DNA of 64,000 bases from Bacteroidota bacterium (GTDB taxonomy: Bacteria; Bacteroidota; Bacteroidia; Flavobacteriales; Flavobacteriaceae). This document shows, piece after piece, positions 23,741-31,777 of the stretch. The stretch spans positions 62,001 to 126,000 of the forward strand of contig JAFDZC010000005.1 of assembly GCA_018267095.1 (NCBI GenBank). Direction: 5' to 3'. The translations under genes were made by a program, and so were the position numbers. The notes beneath the pieces are model-generated. The model saw only the letters and a program-made list of their open reading frames with translations. It had not been told where the DNA came from and ran no database searches. Within the stretch, counting starts at the first letter, position 1, and every line of letters starts with the position of its first letter.

Positions 23741-26065
23741 CTAAGCCACACGCTCTTTGTATAAATGCGCTTGGAATTCAATAAATAATTTGCTGATATG
23801 GGCCACGTCTCCCAAAATCTCTTTGGCATCTTCTAGTGATTGATACTTGTTGGTGAGTAAAATCGGTAGTTTCTCTTGATCGAGTTCGTCCACACCCGTT
23901 TCAATGTATTTGCTCAACACGAACGTGATAAACTCTTTTTGTTGGTCGTTGATCAAGGCAAAAATAGTCGCCTCGGCTGCTTTGGCTCTGGCTTCTCTTG
24001 TCAATGCAATATAGTTGCCATTAAAGACATATTCTAATACATCATATAGGTCGCTTTTTTCCATATCAACCAACTTTTGCAAAGCCAATAAATCATCTTT
24101 CGGGAAGCCTGCAGCATCTAAATTTTCTAATAGCGTTTTTCGGGTCATTGGATTGCTCCAAAGTTTTCGCAATTCTTCTTCGTCTCTAAAAAGTTTTGGC
24201 AACTCGCCAAATAAGTTGTTCAGAAACTCCTCTGCCGATATAGGTTTACCTTCGGCACTCCAAAACGAGGTCGAAACCATGTGTTTGATTTCTCTTTCTT
24301 TACCGTTACGCAATTTGACTTTTACTTTTGCGGCTGTCGGTGAAGGGCCACCTGGGTCATCAACGACCGGTTTTTCTGGTTTTGGCGTTGGGTAAGGCCT
24401 TGGTGTTTTGGGTTCATCTTCAATTGGTTCTCCATCCCATTCAGGGTCTGAAAAGTGTTTGTAGGCATCTACAAAGTCATAAATAGTAAAAAACTCTTTG
24501 CCGTCAAACAAACGTGTGCCTCGACCAACAATTTGTTTAAACTCTATCATTGAATTTACAGGGCGAAGCAATACAATATTCCGAATGTTCCGTGCATCAA
24601 CTCCTGTAGAGAGTTTTTGCGAAGTGGTCAGAATGGTTGGGATGGTTTTTTCATTGTCTTGAAATTCACGCAACAGTCTTTCACCTTCTTCTCCGTCATT
24701 GGCGGTAACACGAACACAATAATATGTGTCCTTGCTTTGAGCATTTTGGTTCACCAAATCTCTGATTAATGCCGCGTGCGCTTGATTAGCACAAAAAATA
24801 ATTGCTTTTTCGTTTGGGTTGGTTTCATCCAAAAAGATTTTTACCCGTTTGGCTTCGCGCTCGACAATTTCAATGGTGCGATTAAAATCTTTTTCTTCAT
24901 AAAGTTTACCTTCTTCTATTTCGCCTTCTACCACCGTATCATCTGGGGTGTAGCGATAATCATCCAAAGTCGTTTTGATCCGTTTTACTTTAAAAGGTGT
25001 TAAGAAACCGTCGTTGATTCCCTCTTTTAGCGAATAGATATAAACTGGTTCACCAAAATATTTGTAGGTATCTACATTGTCTTTTCGCTTGGGTGTGGCG
25101 GTTAAACCCAATTGCACTGCCGGGCCAAAATATTCTAAAATGCTGCGCCAATTGCTTTCGTCATTGGCTCCGCCCCGGTGGCACTCGTCAATGATGATAA
25201 AATCAAAATAGTCGGCCGGATACTCCCCGAAATAGGGTGCCGGTTTTCCTTCTGCATCCGCGCCACTCATAAAGGTTTGAAAAATGGTAAAGAAAATGCT
25301 GCCGTTGGTGGGCACTTTTCCGCTTTTCTTTATCTCATTGGGTTTGATGCGCACCAAAGCATCTTCCGGAAAAGCCGAAAAAGAGTTGTAGGCTTGGTCG
25401 GCCAAAATGTTTCGGTCGGCCAAAAATAAAATTCTTGGTCTTCGGCTGCCGTCTCGTTTTAAATTCCAACGCGTTTGAAACAGTTTCCACGCAATCTGAA
25501 AAGCAATGGCCGTTTTTCCGGTTCCTGTGGCAAGGGTCAGCAAAATTCTTTCTTTGCTTTGTGCAACGGCTTCAACGGTTCGTTGCACGGCTATTTCCTG
25601 ATAGTATCTTAACTGCCAACTTCCACTTTTGTCTTCAAACGGAACATGGGCAAATTTTTCTCTCCAATGGTTTTGATCTGAAAAGGTTTTGTTCCAAAGT
25701 TCGTCTGGGCTCAGAAAATGGTTTACCAAACCTTCTTCGCCTGATTTCATACAAATTTGGTAAATGGCTTTACCGTTGGTGCTGTAGGTGGTTTCTAGTT
25801 TTAATTTCTCAGCATACTTCTTGGCCTGCATTACCCCTTCGCCCACTTCCAATTCATCGCTTTTGGCTTCAACCACCGCCAATTTGATGCCTTTGTACAC
25901 CAACACATAATCGGCAATTTCTCGTTTGCCCCTGCCCCCGCCGGTTTGAATTTTACCTGCCGTGATGTTGTATTCACGAAGGACTTTAGAGCCTTCCACA
26001 ACGCCCCATCCACAAGCCTTAAGCTTGGGATCTATGCGTTCTGCTCTTGTTTCTGCTTCGTTCAT
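23741..26065 (-). CDS. hsdR: type I restriction endonuclease subunit R
   Basis: A 774-residue motor and nuclease subunit of an EcoEI-like type I restriction system. The N-terminal PD-(D/E)xK nuclease shows Asp52 and EAK (66-68). The superfamily 2 helicase has Walker A LATGTGKTA (178-186), DECH (293-296), GLTATPKR and the motif VI region QIVGRGTRL. The C-terminal part (about 580-774) is the EcoEI_R_C-type region that binds the modification complex. Length is short compared with EcoKI HsdR (about 1,170) but normal for the EcoEI group. It is separated from hsdS by three small genes. Confidence 0.94.
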   Translation of the reverse strand: MNEAETRAERIDPKLKACGWGVVEGSKVLREYNITAGKIQTGGGRGKREIADYVLVYKGIKLAVVEAKSDELEVGEGVMQAKKYAEKLKLETTYSTNGKAIYQICMKSGEEGLVNHFLSPDELWNKTFSDQNHWREKFAHVPFEDKSGSWQLRYYQEIAVQRTVEAVAQSKERILLTLATGTGKTAIAFQIAWKLFQTRWNLKRDGSRRPRILFLADRNILADQAYNSFSAFPEDALVRIKPNEIKKSGKVPTNGSIFFTIFQTFMSGADAEGKPAPYFGEYPADYFDFIIIDECHRGGANDESNWRSILEYFGPAVQLGLTATPKRKDNVDTYKYFGEPVYIYSLKEGINDGFLTPFKVKRIKTTLDDYRYTPDDTVVEGEIEEGKLYEEKDFNRTIEIVEREAKRVKIFLDETNPNEKAIIFCANQAHAALIRDLVNQNAQSKDTYYCVRVTANDGEEGERLLREFQDNEKTIPTILTTSQKLSTGVDARNIRNIVLLRPVNSMIEFKQIVGRGTRLFDGKEFFTIYDFVDAYKHFSDPEWDGEPIEDEPKTPRPYPTPKPEKPVVDDPGGPSPTAAKVKVKLRNGKEREIKHMVSTSFWSAEGKPISAEEFLNNLFGELPKLFRDEEELRKLWSNPMTRKTLLENLDAAGFPKDDLLALQKLVDMEKSDLYDVLEYVFNGNYIALTREARAKAAEATIFALINDQQKEFITFVLSKYIETGVDELDQEKLPILLTNKYQSLEDAKEILGDVAHISKLFIEFQAHLYKERVA

Positions 26066-26104
26066 TGTAGTAGCTCGTTAAACAAAAAAAGTAACCTCAT
26101 TAGG

Positions 26105-26563
26105 TTACCTTTTCTCTACACTGTCATTTGTTTTAATGACAACATCATTTTTTACTAATTCAGTAACATTTATTGTTGGCAATAAAAACATATTGAATGC
26201 TGTATTTTCAAGTTTAGCATGCAATACCCCCCGAAGTGTACCCATCGCTAGCACCAAAATATGTCGAGCAAAGCCTACAGGTAATTTTATTTCTTCAATA
26301 TCTGGTTGATAAAGTTTATCCCAATCTTGAGCACCTATTTCAAAAAAACAACCAATCTCTAAAATGATAAACGGACTTTTTTCCTGTAGAAAATTAACGG
26401 ATAAAAAAACAAAAACATTTCGTTTTTCCAGATTAAATCCAAAGCGCAAACCATTGGCCAATTCAATATTTTCATTGCTTCTGTCAAAAGCACTTTCAAT
26501 GATAGCAAATTGCTCAGTAGTAATACTGCGTAATCCAAAACTTATTTGGTCTCTATTTTCCAT
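26105..26563 (-). CDS. SecB-like protein of a predicted toxin-antitoxin-chaperone set
   Basis: A 152-residue protein with no signal peptide. Its order of elements recalls the SecB fold: N-terminal strands, FIILEIGCFFEIG in the middle, then a long helix starting with VGFARHILVLAMGTLRGVLH and the terminal FLLPTINVTELV, comparable to the conserved end LPPVNFDALY of SecB. Its ATG overlaps the stop of the XRE gene by one base (TAATG). In known TAC systems a SecB-like chaperone follows the antitoxin in the same way. The fold call is by eye and needs a structure-based search. Confidence 0.55.
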   Translation of the reverse strand: MENRDQISFGLRSITTEQFAIIESAFDRSNENIELANGLRFGFNLEKRNVFVFLSVNFLQEKSPFIILEIGCFFEIGAQDWDKLYQPDIEEIKLPVGFARHILVLAMGTLRGVLHAKLENTAFNMFLLPTINVTELVKNDVVIKTNDSVEKR

Positions 26564-27030
26564 TATGCTGCTAATGCGTAGTTACTGTCATCCTCTGCTA
26601 ATTGTACATTCACTGTTTTAGTGTAATCAGTCATAGCAGTGTTATAAAAAACTGGGGATTGGTCGATGTTTCCTTGCGAAATATTCTCTTTGATATATGG
26701 TTTTACCTCTTTAGGCACCTCAATCAAAGTAATGTCTAAAATACGCTGTACTTTACAGATGGTCTCAATTTGCAAGTTTTCTTGTCCTCGCAGAAGTTTA
26801 TTGACATATTGCGCAGAACATCTCATGGCTTCGGCCAATTCTACTTGCGTCTTTGGATATACATTTGCTTTTTTGTTAGCAGTCAAAGCAGATAGAATTT
26901 TAACTGCAATACTAAATGATACATCCAACCAATCTTCATTAGCTTGTCTCCATTTGGCTTTTTCAAGCCAACCTGAGTCTTTACTTGATACGTTTTTTAA
27001 AAAACTTTCAATATTTTTATTTTTTGCCAT
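26563..27030 (-). CDS. XRE-family antitoxin-like regulator
   Basis: A 155-residue DNA-binding protein. The HTH lies at about residues 58-103 (KTQVELAEAMRCSAQYVNKL then LRGQENLQIETICKVQRIL), and the upstream WLEKAKWRQANEDWLDVSF segment is characteristic of a Bacteroidota HigA-like group. The start MAKNKNIESF at 27030 was chosen; a four-residue in-frame extension exists. It begins two bases after the stop of the predicted toxin gene (TAGCTATG) and overlaps the SecB-like gene by one base. It would neutralise the toxin and repress the module, by analogy. Confidence 0.75.
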   Translation of the reverse strand: MAKNKNIESFLKNVSSKDSGWLEKAKWRQANEDWLDVSFSIAVKILSALTANKKANVYPKTQVELAEAMRCSAQYVNKLLRGQENLQIETICKVQRILDITLIEVPKEVKPYIKENISQGNIDQSPVFYNTAMTDYTKTVNVQLAEDDSNYALAA

Positions 27031-27032
27031 AG

Positions 27033-27560
27033 CTAGAAACAAATTTCAAAAAAGGTGTCAACATCGTAAACTCCTATGGTTTTTAGATAATCTCTACATT
27101 GATTTATTCGAGTACGTTCTTCTTCTCCGTGGGGTCTGTCTTCCATATTTAGGGTCAGTTTTATCATTCCACCGGTAATAACATACAGATCTTCTTTTTC
27201 TTCTTGAGAAATTTTTAAGGCATAAAGTCTCAGCCAATTTTGTTTGGCTTTTTGTCTGGGTAATTCAGTTGCTTTATATTCATTATTGTATAAATTGGTA
27301 AAGAACTCGTTTAGTTGGTGAGGTGTAGCCTCGGTTAAAGCTACCATCCTATTTCTAAATCTTTTTACTTCCTTTCTTGTTATTTCAACTGCCTCTTGTA
27401 TAGTATGTTCGCTTTTTAAGTCAGCTTCATTCTCTGTAAAAAAATTAAAAAGAAATAATGGATCTTCCCATTCATCCAATACATGTTCTAATGCATCAGG
27501 ACCATCCGGTAGATGTTGAAAGGCATATAAATTTTGAACAAATGTACGAACTATTACCAT
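27033..27560 (-). CDS. predicted toxin of the XRE/SecB-like module
   Basis: A 175-residue protein starting MVIVRTFVQNLYAFQHLPDG. An acidic helical N-terminal half (Glu/Asp-rich, FNFFTENEADLKSEHTIQEA) is followed by WLRLYALKIS...YVITGGMIKLTLNM, a strand pattern seen next to XRE genes in other Bacteroidota, and suggestive of a RelE/HigB-like RNase core. No catalytic residue can be assigned with certainty. It begins 35 bases after the hsdS stop and is coupled to the XRE gene. An alternative is a restriction-related accessory protein. Confidence 0.5.
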   Translation of the reverse strand: MVIVRTFVQNLYAFQHLPDGPDALEHVLDEWEDPLFLFNFFTENEADLKSEHTIQEAVEITRKEVKRFRNRMVALTEATPHQLNEFFTNLYNNEYKATELPRQKAKQNWLRLYALKISQEEKEDLYVITGGMIKLTLNMEDRPHGEEERTRINQCRDYLKTIGVYDVDTFFEICF

Positions 27561-27595
27561 AAAATCAACCCACAGGTTTATTTTTTTGTGTTTTG

Positions 27596-28786
27596 TTAAC
27601 TAACAGCTTCCTTTAGCAACTTCTTATCTGCCAACTCCCCCGCAAACGCCTTCTGCAAAATACTTTTTTTCAACTCCTCCAAATCAGCAATTTTCTTTTG
27701 ATATACCGCTTCCAACTTTTGGGTTTCAGCGCGCAAAGCATCCAATTGACGGACGATGGTTTGTTGTTCTTTGAGAGGTGGAACTGGAACAATCCGATTT
27801 TCCATCGAACCTTTTGAAACGTGTATCATTGTTGTTCCCGTTCCTTGTGCAGCCTTGATTTTTTCTTTATCCCATTCAAAAAGCGTGAAAAGAAAATCTC
27901 TTGTAACTAAATTTTCATCAGGAATTACTTTCCAAATATGATAGTGATAGATAACCTTCTCTTCTTTCCAAATTCTTGGACCAAATGAGGCTGACCATGC
28001 ATATAGTAAATCTTCCTTATCACAATACTTGTCTTCATCCAGCTCTAAATCTGAATAATACCAATGGTCGCTTGTGAAAAAGTTGCCAACACGTAAAACA
28101 CGGTATTTACCTTTATCAAGTAGCTCATCCTTCTTGTATGCTCTACCATTAATCAGTTTACATATTTCATCAATTCTTTTCTCTTCCCAACCCTCACCCT
28201 TTTTCTCAAACACCCCCTGCAAATAGCTTTCAAAAAGTTCACGAGCATTTTTGAGGTTTTGTTCGGCATTGGCTTTTGCCTTAGCTATGGCGGCAAAGGC
28301 TACATCTAATAGGGAAACTATGCGTTGTTGTTCGGGGAGAGATTTGGGATAAGAAAATATTACTTGCTTAACCGCTGCACCATTAAAATGAGGTTGGGCT
28401 GCACCTGATGCTAAACTATTTGCTTGGTCCCAATACGATTTTGTTTTTGAAAAATACCAATAGAGTTTATTATCAATTTTTTCTTTGAATTTAATTCTGA
28501 TAAGGTATGAGGCAAATACAGAAGGTTCAACATCTTCGTAAAGGAGAACTTTTGCAAATGTTGCTCCTGTTCTTGCCATTAGTAAATCATTGTTTTGTAG
28601 TAAAAAAGATGCCGCTTCTTTTGAATGTTTGAGATATTTCTTTTCAGTCGAAATTAATTCACCATTATCATCAATATCTGTTATTCTAACGTATCTATAA
28701 TCTCCTACTTCAGTTGACTTATCGGTAAACCCATATTCAACATCAGCAATTTCACCAAGAGATTTTATTTCCCAACCTTGTTTCAT
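27596..28786 (-). CDS. hsdS: type I restriction-modification specificity subunit S
   Basis: A 396-residue DNA recognition subunit with two target-recognition domains (about 1-150 and 200-345). The conserved helical spacers are visible: SLPEQQRIVSLLDVAFAAIA (about 155-175) and PPLKEQQTIVRQLDALRAET (about 340-360), followed by a C-terminal coiled coil (LEAVYQKKIADLEELKKSIL). The start ATG overlaps the hsdM stop in ATGA. Two complete TRDs with different sequences imply a bipartite, asymmetric recognition sequence that cannot be read from the protein. Confidence 0.93.
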   Translation of the reverse strand: MKQGWEIKSLGEIADVEYGFTDKSTEVGDYRYVRITDIDDNGELISTEKKYLKHSKEAASFLLQNNDLLMARTGATFAKVLLYEDVEPSVFASYLIRIKFKEKIDNKLYWYFSKTKSYWDQANSLASGAAQPHFNGAAVKQVIFSYPKSLPEQQRIVSLLDVAFAAIAKAKANAEQNLKNARELFESYLQGVFEKKGEGWEEKRIDEICKLINGRAYKKDELLDKGKYRVLRVGNFFTSDHWYYSDLELDEDKYCDKEDLLYAWSASFGPRIWKEEKVIYHYHIWKVIPDENLVTRDFLFTLFEWDKEKIKAAQGTGTTMIHVSKGSMENRIVPVPPLKEQQTIVRQLDALRAETQKLEAVYQKKIADLEELKKSILQKAFAGELADKKLLKEAVS

Positions 28787-30234
28787 ATCAGTTCCAAAAT
28801 TGAGTTAAGGATTTCCGCACTTTCTTCGTCCAATGCTTTCATTTCTTCCAAAATGGCTCGGGGTGGGCGTAGCGTTACTTCTTCTTTTTTATTCGGGTTC
28901 TTTACGCTCAAATCGAACGTGCTTTGGTCAATGTCTTTTACATTTACCGTCCAGGAGTTTTCGCTATCAGCAAGAGTTTTTTGCAGTTCAATAAATTCTG
29001 CCAGGTCGTTTTCGTTGAGTGGGTTGGTCTTGCCCAAATTGCGGGTGAGGTTCAACTGGTAGTACCACACGTTTTGGGTAGGTTTGCCTTTTTCAAAAAA
29101 CAACACAACGGTTTTTACCCCTGCACCGGTAAATGTGCCACCGGGTAAATCCAACACGGTATGCAGGTTGCAGTTTTCCAACAAGGTTTTGCGTATGGCC
29201 ACCGTTGCATTGTCGGTATTGCTCAAAAAGGTGTTTTTTATGACCACCCCTGCTTTGCCGCCTGCTTTGAGTATTTTAATAAAGTGCTGTAAAAAGAGCG
29301 AAGCGGTTTCGCCTGTTTTAATCGGGAAGTTTTGTTGCACTTCGGCACGTTCCTTTCCCCCAAAAGGCGGATTGGCCAGCACCACCTCATAACGATCTTT
29401 TTCTTGTATGTCGGCCAGGTTTTCGGCCAGCGTGTTGGTGTGTATGATGTTGGGCGCTTCTACGCCGTGCAAAATCATATTCATCACCCCCAAGATATAC
29501 GCCAATGATTTTTTCTCTTTGCCGTAAAACGTGCTTTTTTGAAGCGTTTCCCAATCTTTGGTCGAAAGCCCGGGCTTATTTAAGTAAGCAAAAGCTTCGC
29601 ACAAAAAGCCCGCACTGCCCACAGCACCATCGTATATTTTATCACCTATCTTGGGAGCCACCACTTTGACGATGGTCGTAATCAGCGGACGCGGGGTATA
29701 ATACTCTCCTCCGTTGCGCCCTGCGTTGCCCATATTTTTGATTTTGTCTTCATATAGGTGGCTCATTTCATGCTTTTCGGCATGGGTACGGAAACGCAAT
29801 TGATCAATCAGGTTAATTACCTCGCGTAAATTATAACCACTTTGGATGCGGTTTTTCAGTTCGCTGAAGATTTCACCAATCTTGTATTCAATCGTATTGG
29901 CACTCGCGGCGCTTTGCTTGAATTTTTTGAGGTAGTTAAAGAGTTGTCCATTTACAAAATCAGCGAGGTCATCACCTGTCAAAGCATTGTGATGGTCTAG
30001 TTTTCCGTCTTTGTCTTTGGGTGCGGCCCAAGTCGCCCATCGGAAAGCTTGGTCAATAATTGGCGTGTAGGTCTTACCGGTTAATTCGGCTGCGGTGGCA
30101 CGGTCTTTTTCTAAATCATCCAAATACTTGAGAAACAAAATCCAAGAGGTTTGTTCTACATAGTCTAGTTCACTGCCGCAACCCGCATCTTTATGAAGGA
30201 TATCGTCAATATTTTTGAAAGTTTGTTCAAACAT
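28783..30234 (-). CDS. hsdM: type I restriction-modification DNA methyltransferase subunit M
   Basis: A 483-residue N6-adenine methyltransferase. The HsdM N-terminal domain is at about 5-130; GEYYTPRPL (176-184) and motif IV NPPF (288-291) are clear. Motif I reads DGAVGSAGF (202-210) where many HsdM proteins have DPxxGSGGF, a variation that still keeps the two glycines. With HsdS it protects the host DNA and directs HsdR. It heads the operon; a minus-strand TAACTTTA at 30264-30257, close to the Bacteroidota -7 box, precedes it by about 24 bases. Confidence 0.94.
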   Translation of the reverse strand: MFEQTFKNIDDILHKDAGCGSELDYVEQTSWILFLKYLDDLEKDRATAAELTGKTYTPIIDQAFRWATWAAPKDKDGKLDHHNALTGDDLADFVNGQLFNYLKKFKQSAASANTIEYKIGEIFSELKNRIQSGYNLREVINLIDQLRFRTHAEKHEMSHLYEDKIKNMGNAGRNGGEYYTPRPLITTIVKVVAPKIGDKIYDGAVGSAGFLCEAFAYLNKPGLSTKDWETLQKSTFYGKEKKSLAYILGVMNMILHGVEAPNIIHTNTLAENLADIQEKDRYEVVLANPPFGGKERAEVQQNFPIKTGETASLFLQHFIKILKAGGKAGVVIKNTFLSNTDNATVAIRKTLLENCNLHTVLDLPGGTFTGAGVKTVVLFFEKGKPTQNVWYYQLNLTRNLGKTNPLNENDLAEFIELQKTLADSENSWTVNVKDIDQSTFDLSVKNPNKKEEVTLRPPRAILEEMKALDEESAEILNSILELI

Positions 30235-30580
30235 TTTTAATTTATTCTTTATTGGGTAAAGTTATCATTCTTTCAGATTCGCCGAAAAAAATATATCAAA
30301 GTCATAACATAGCATCAATCACGATTGTACATAATTCATCACAGCAAACTCAATATCGTTTTGTTCAAAGCGCAATCAGAACTTTCGGTTTTTATAATTA
30401 TACAAAAAATAAAAACTTAGCCCTAAAATTGGCTTTATGCAGCAAACAAGCAGTGGTAGTAGGTAAAAATAATCAAAAATCTCAGAAGGCAAATTTTTTT
30501 AAAAAGCTCCGTAGCTTGATGGTATAGCGCCTTTTGACTCGATTTTATTTAAAATTTAAATTATTTTATACAACCTGTCT
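30235..30580. other. hsdM upstream region with a tRNA-like 5' fragment
   Basis: No credible gene; the 91-codon plus-strand frame starting at 30252 has no family features. Bases 30505-30531 (AGCTCCGTAGCTTGATGGTA then TAGCGCC) look like the acceptor strand and D arm of a tRNA, but nothing downstream continues as anticodon and T arms. A weak minus-strand -7 box for hsdM lies at 30257-30264. Confidence 0.4.
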
Positions 30581-30670
30581 GTGGCAAAACCCTTCCAAAA
30601 ACAGATTTTGCCACAAAAGTTGTGGCAAAATATTAGTTTCGAGCACTTTTGCCACAAAAACTATGGCAAA
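30581..30670. promoter_or_regulatory. array of GTGGCAAAA inverted repeats, likely operators of the XRE gene
   Basis: TTTTGCCACAA (30606-30616) and TTGTGGCAAAA (30620-30630) form a perfect 11-base dyad. A second dyad, TTTGCCACA and TATGGCAAA (30648-30670), has one mismatch, and a half-site GTGGCAAAA is at 30581-30589. The dyad centres are about 41 bases apart, near four helical turns. The array precedes the HTH gene at 30710, suggesting autoregulation. Confidence 0.6.
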
Positions 30671-30709
30671 GTATTTGTTTTGAGCGCTTTATCACAAAAC
30701 ATCTGCGCC

Positions 30710-31243
30710 ATGAAACGAGAAAACGAACTCCGAAAACTTTTGGGCATCAGCCAAATTGAAATGGCCATGCTTTTGCAAATCAGCCGCAGTCAGTGGTCGA
30801 TGTTTGAAATCGGGCAGCGCGATTTGCCCTTGGCCGCCAAACAATTGTTGGCTGAACTCTTGCAGTATTTGCAAACCACCGAGGCCCAGGCCAAAGCGCC
30901 CAACCCAAAAACCCAAACGGCTTTACAAAAAGAACTCGAGGCTCAGTTGCGCGAAAATGAATACCAACGGCTGCTCATAGCCCAAAGAACAGCCTTTTAC
31001 GAAAAGAAATACCACCAAGAGCTGCGGGCTTGGCAACTGAGCGAGTTTTTAAAAACCCGCAAACACCATAAAAAATTCAAACAAATTCCGCATCTGATCA
31101 CGATGACGCAAAAAACAGTGCCCCCGCCCCCGCCCGAAAACCTCATCTTATGGCAACATCACCAACACAAACAAGAACTGCTTGAACTTGAGCGGTTGTT
31201 GCTCGAAAGCCAATACCGCAAGGTGAATAGAGCAATAAATTGA
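30710..31243 (+). CDS. XRE-family HTH protein with long helical tail
   Basis: A 177-residue protein. The N-terminal HTH (about residues 6-45, LRKLLGISQIEMAMLLQISR then SQWSMFEIGQRDLP) is a standard XRE fold; the rest is charged and helical (KELEAQLRENEYQRLLIAQ) with a short Pro run (PPPPPEN) at about 145. The ATG at 30710 begins MKRENELRKLLG; a GTG-initiated extension of 43 codons runs over the inverted-repeat array and is rejected. It is divergent from hsdM, so it could regulate the restriction operon as well as itself. Sequence in the tail is GC-richer than the AT-rich hsdS region. Confidence 0.72.
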   Translation: MKRENELRKLLGISQIEMAMLLQISRSQWSMFEIGQRDLPLAAKQLLAELLQYLQTTEAQAKAPNPKTQTALQKELEAQLRENEYQRLLIAQRTAFYEKKYHQELRAWQLSEFLKTRKHHKKFKQIPHLITMTQKTVPPPPPENLILWQHHQHKQELLELERLLLESQYRKVNRAIN

Positions 31244-31299
31244 GGCCGCTGAGCCAATAGATTTAAGAGTTTTTACAGAAAATCTGTAACACTGTCGTT

Positions 31300-31456
31300 T
31301 AAACGATGGTTTCAAAACAAACATTCCGCAAAACGAATCATCCCTCATAAAACGCTTCATTCGGTGAGCGTCAGCCGCCGGGGGCTTAAAAAAAGCGTAC
31401 ATAAAAAGAGGCCTTTGAAACCGTTAAGAACTAGGTGTGTTTGAACGGAGCGGGCA
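31300..31456. repeat. ~155-bp repeat, right copy of an inverted pair
   Basis: Reverse-complement partner of 18701-18860; includes GCGTACATAAAAAGAGGCC and TTGAAACCGTTAAGAACTAG. See the left copy. Confidence 0.78.
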
Positions 31457-31534
31457 TCGTAAAGTGAGCAATGGATTTTTTGCATTAGAAAGATGAGCGC
31501 AAATTCGGGAAACTATGCGGAGCTAAGTCCAACA

Positions 31535-31720
31535 GCGAACCGGTCTTAAAGCAAAGCGGTCTTAAATCCGACCAAAGCAAGTTTATAAAGCGTAAGAAGT
31601 TTACAAAGTTGAATCGAGAAATTCGCGTAACCTCATGCAACATTTAAAATTCAACATTTAACATCCTTGAAGGCACCGCCGTGTCTCAAAGCGAAGCGGT
31701 CAAAAGGCGTAGCCGTGTCC
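31535..31720. repeat. diverged copy of the 17.4-kb repeat family
   Basis: Carries GCAAAGCGGTCTTAAAT, then AAAGTTGAATCGAGAAATTC and CCTCATGCAACATTTAAAAT in the same order and orientation as copy A at 17412-17772, and ends with CAAAGCGAAGCGGTC and AAGGCGTAGCCGTGTCC words. No gene between 31244 and 31777. Confidence 0.7.
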
Positions 31721-31744
31721 TCTCAAACAACCACATAATTTCCG

Positions 31745-31752
31745 TATATTTG
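31745..31752 (+). promoter_or_regulatory. -7 box of truA
   Basis: TATATTTG, a perfect TAnnTTTG, 25 bases before the ATG at 31778. Confidence 0.5.
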
Positions 31753-31777
31753 CCCCCGAAATTCTCCCGCTCACAGC

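Noticed and set aside
26666-27178. 170-codon plus-strand frame opposite the XRE and toxin-like genes
   Set aside because: It spans two well-supported minus-strand genes and their junction, with cysteine- and leucine-rich shadow composition.
30252-30527. 91-codon plus-strand frame between hsdM and the XRE gene
   Set aside because: It overlaps the hsdM promoter region and the tRNA-like fragment, has no family features, and its composition is that of AT-rich spacer.
30581-30709. GTG-started N-terminal extension of the XRE protein
   Set aside because: The extra 43 codons translate the inverted-repeat array and show no protein-like pattern; the ATG at 30710 gives the usual XRE start.
17346-31777. 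Prophage or integrative element
   Set aside because: No integrase, transposase, relaxase or phage structural genes were seen; only repeats and accessory genes.
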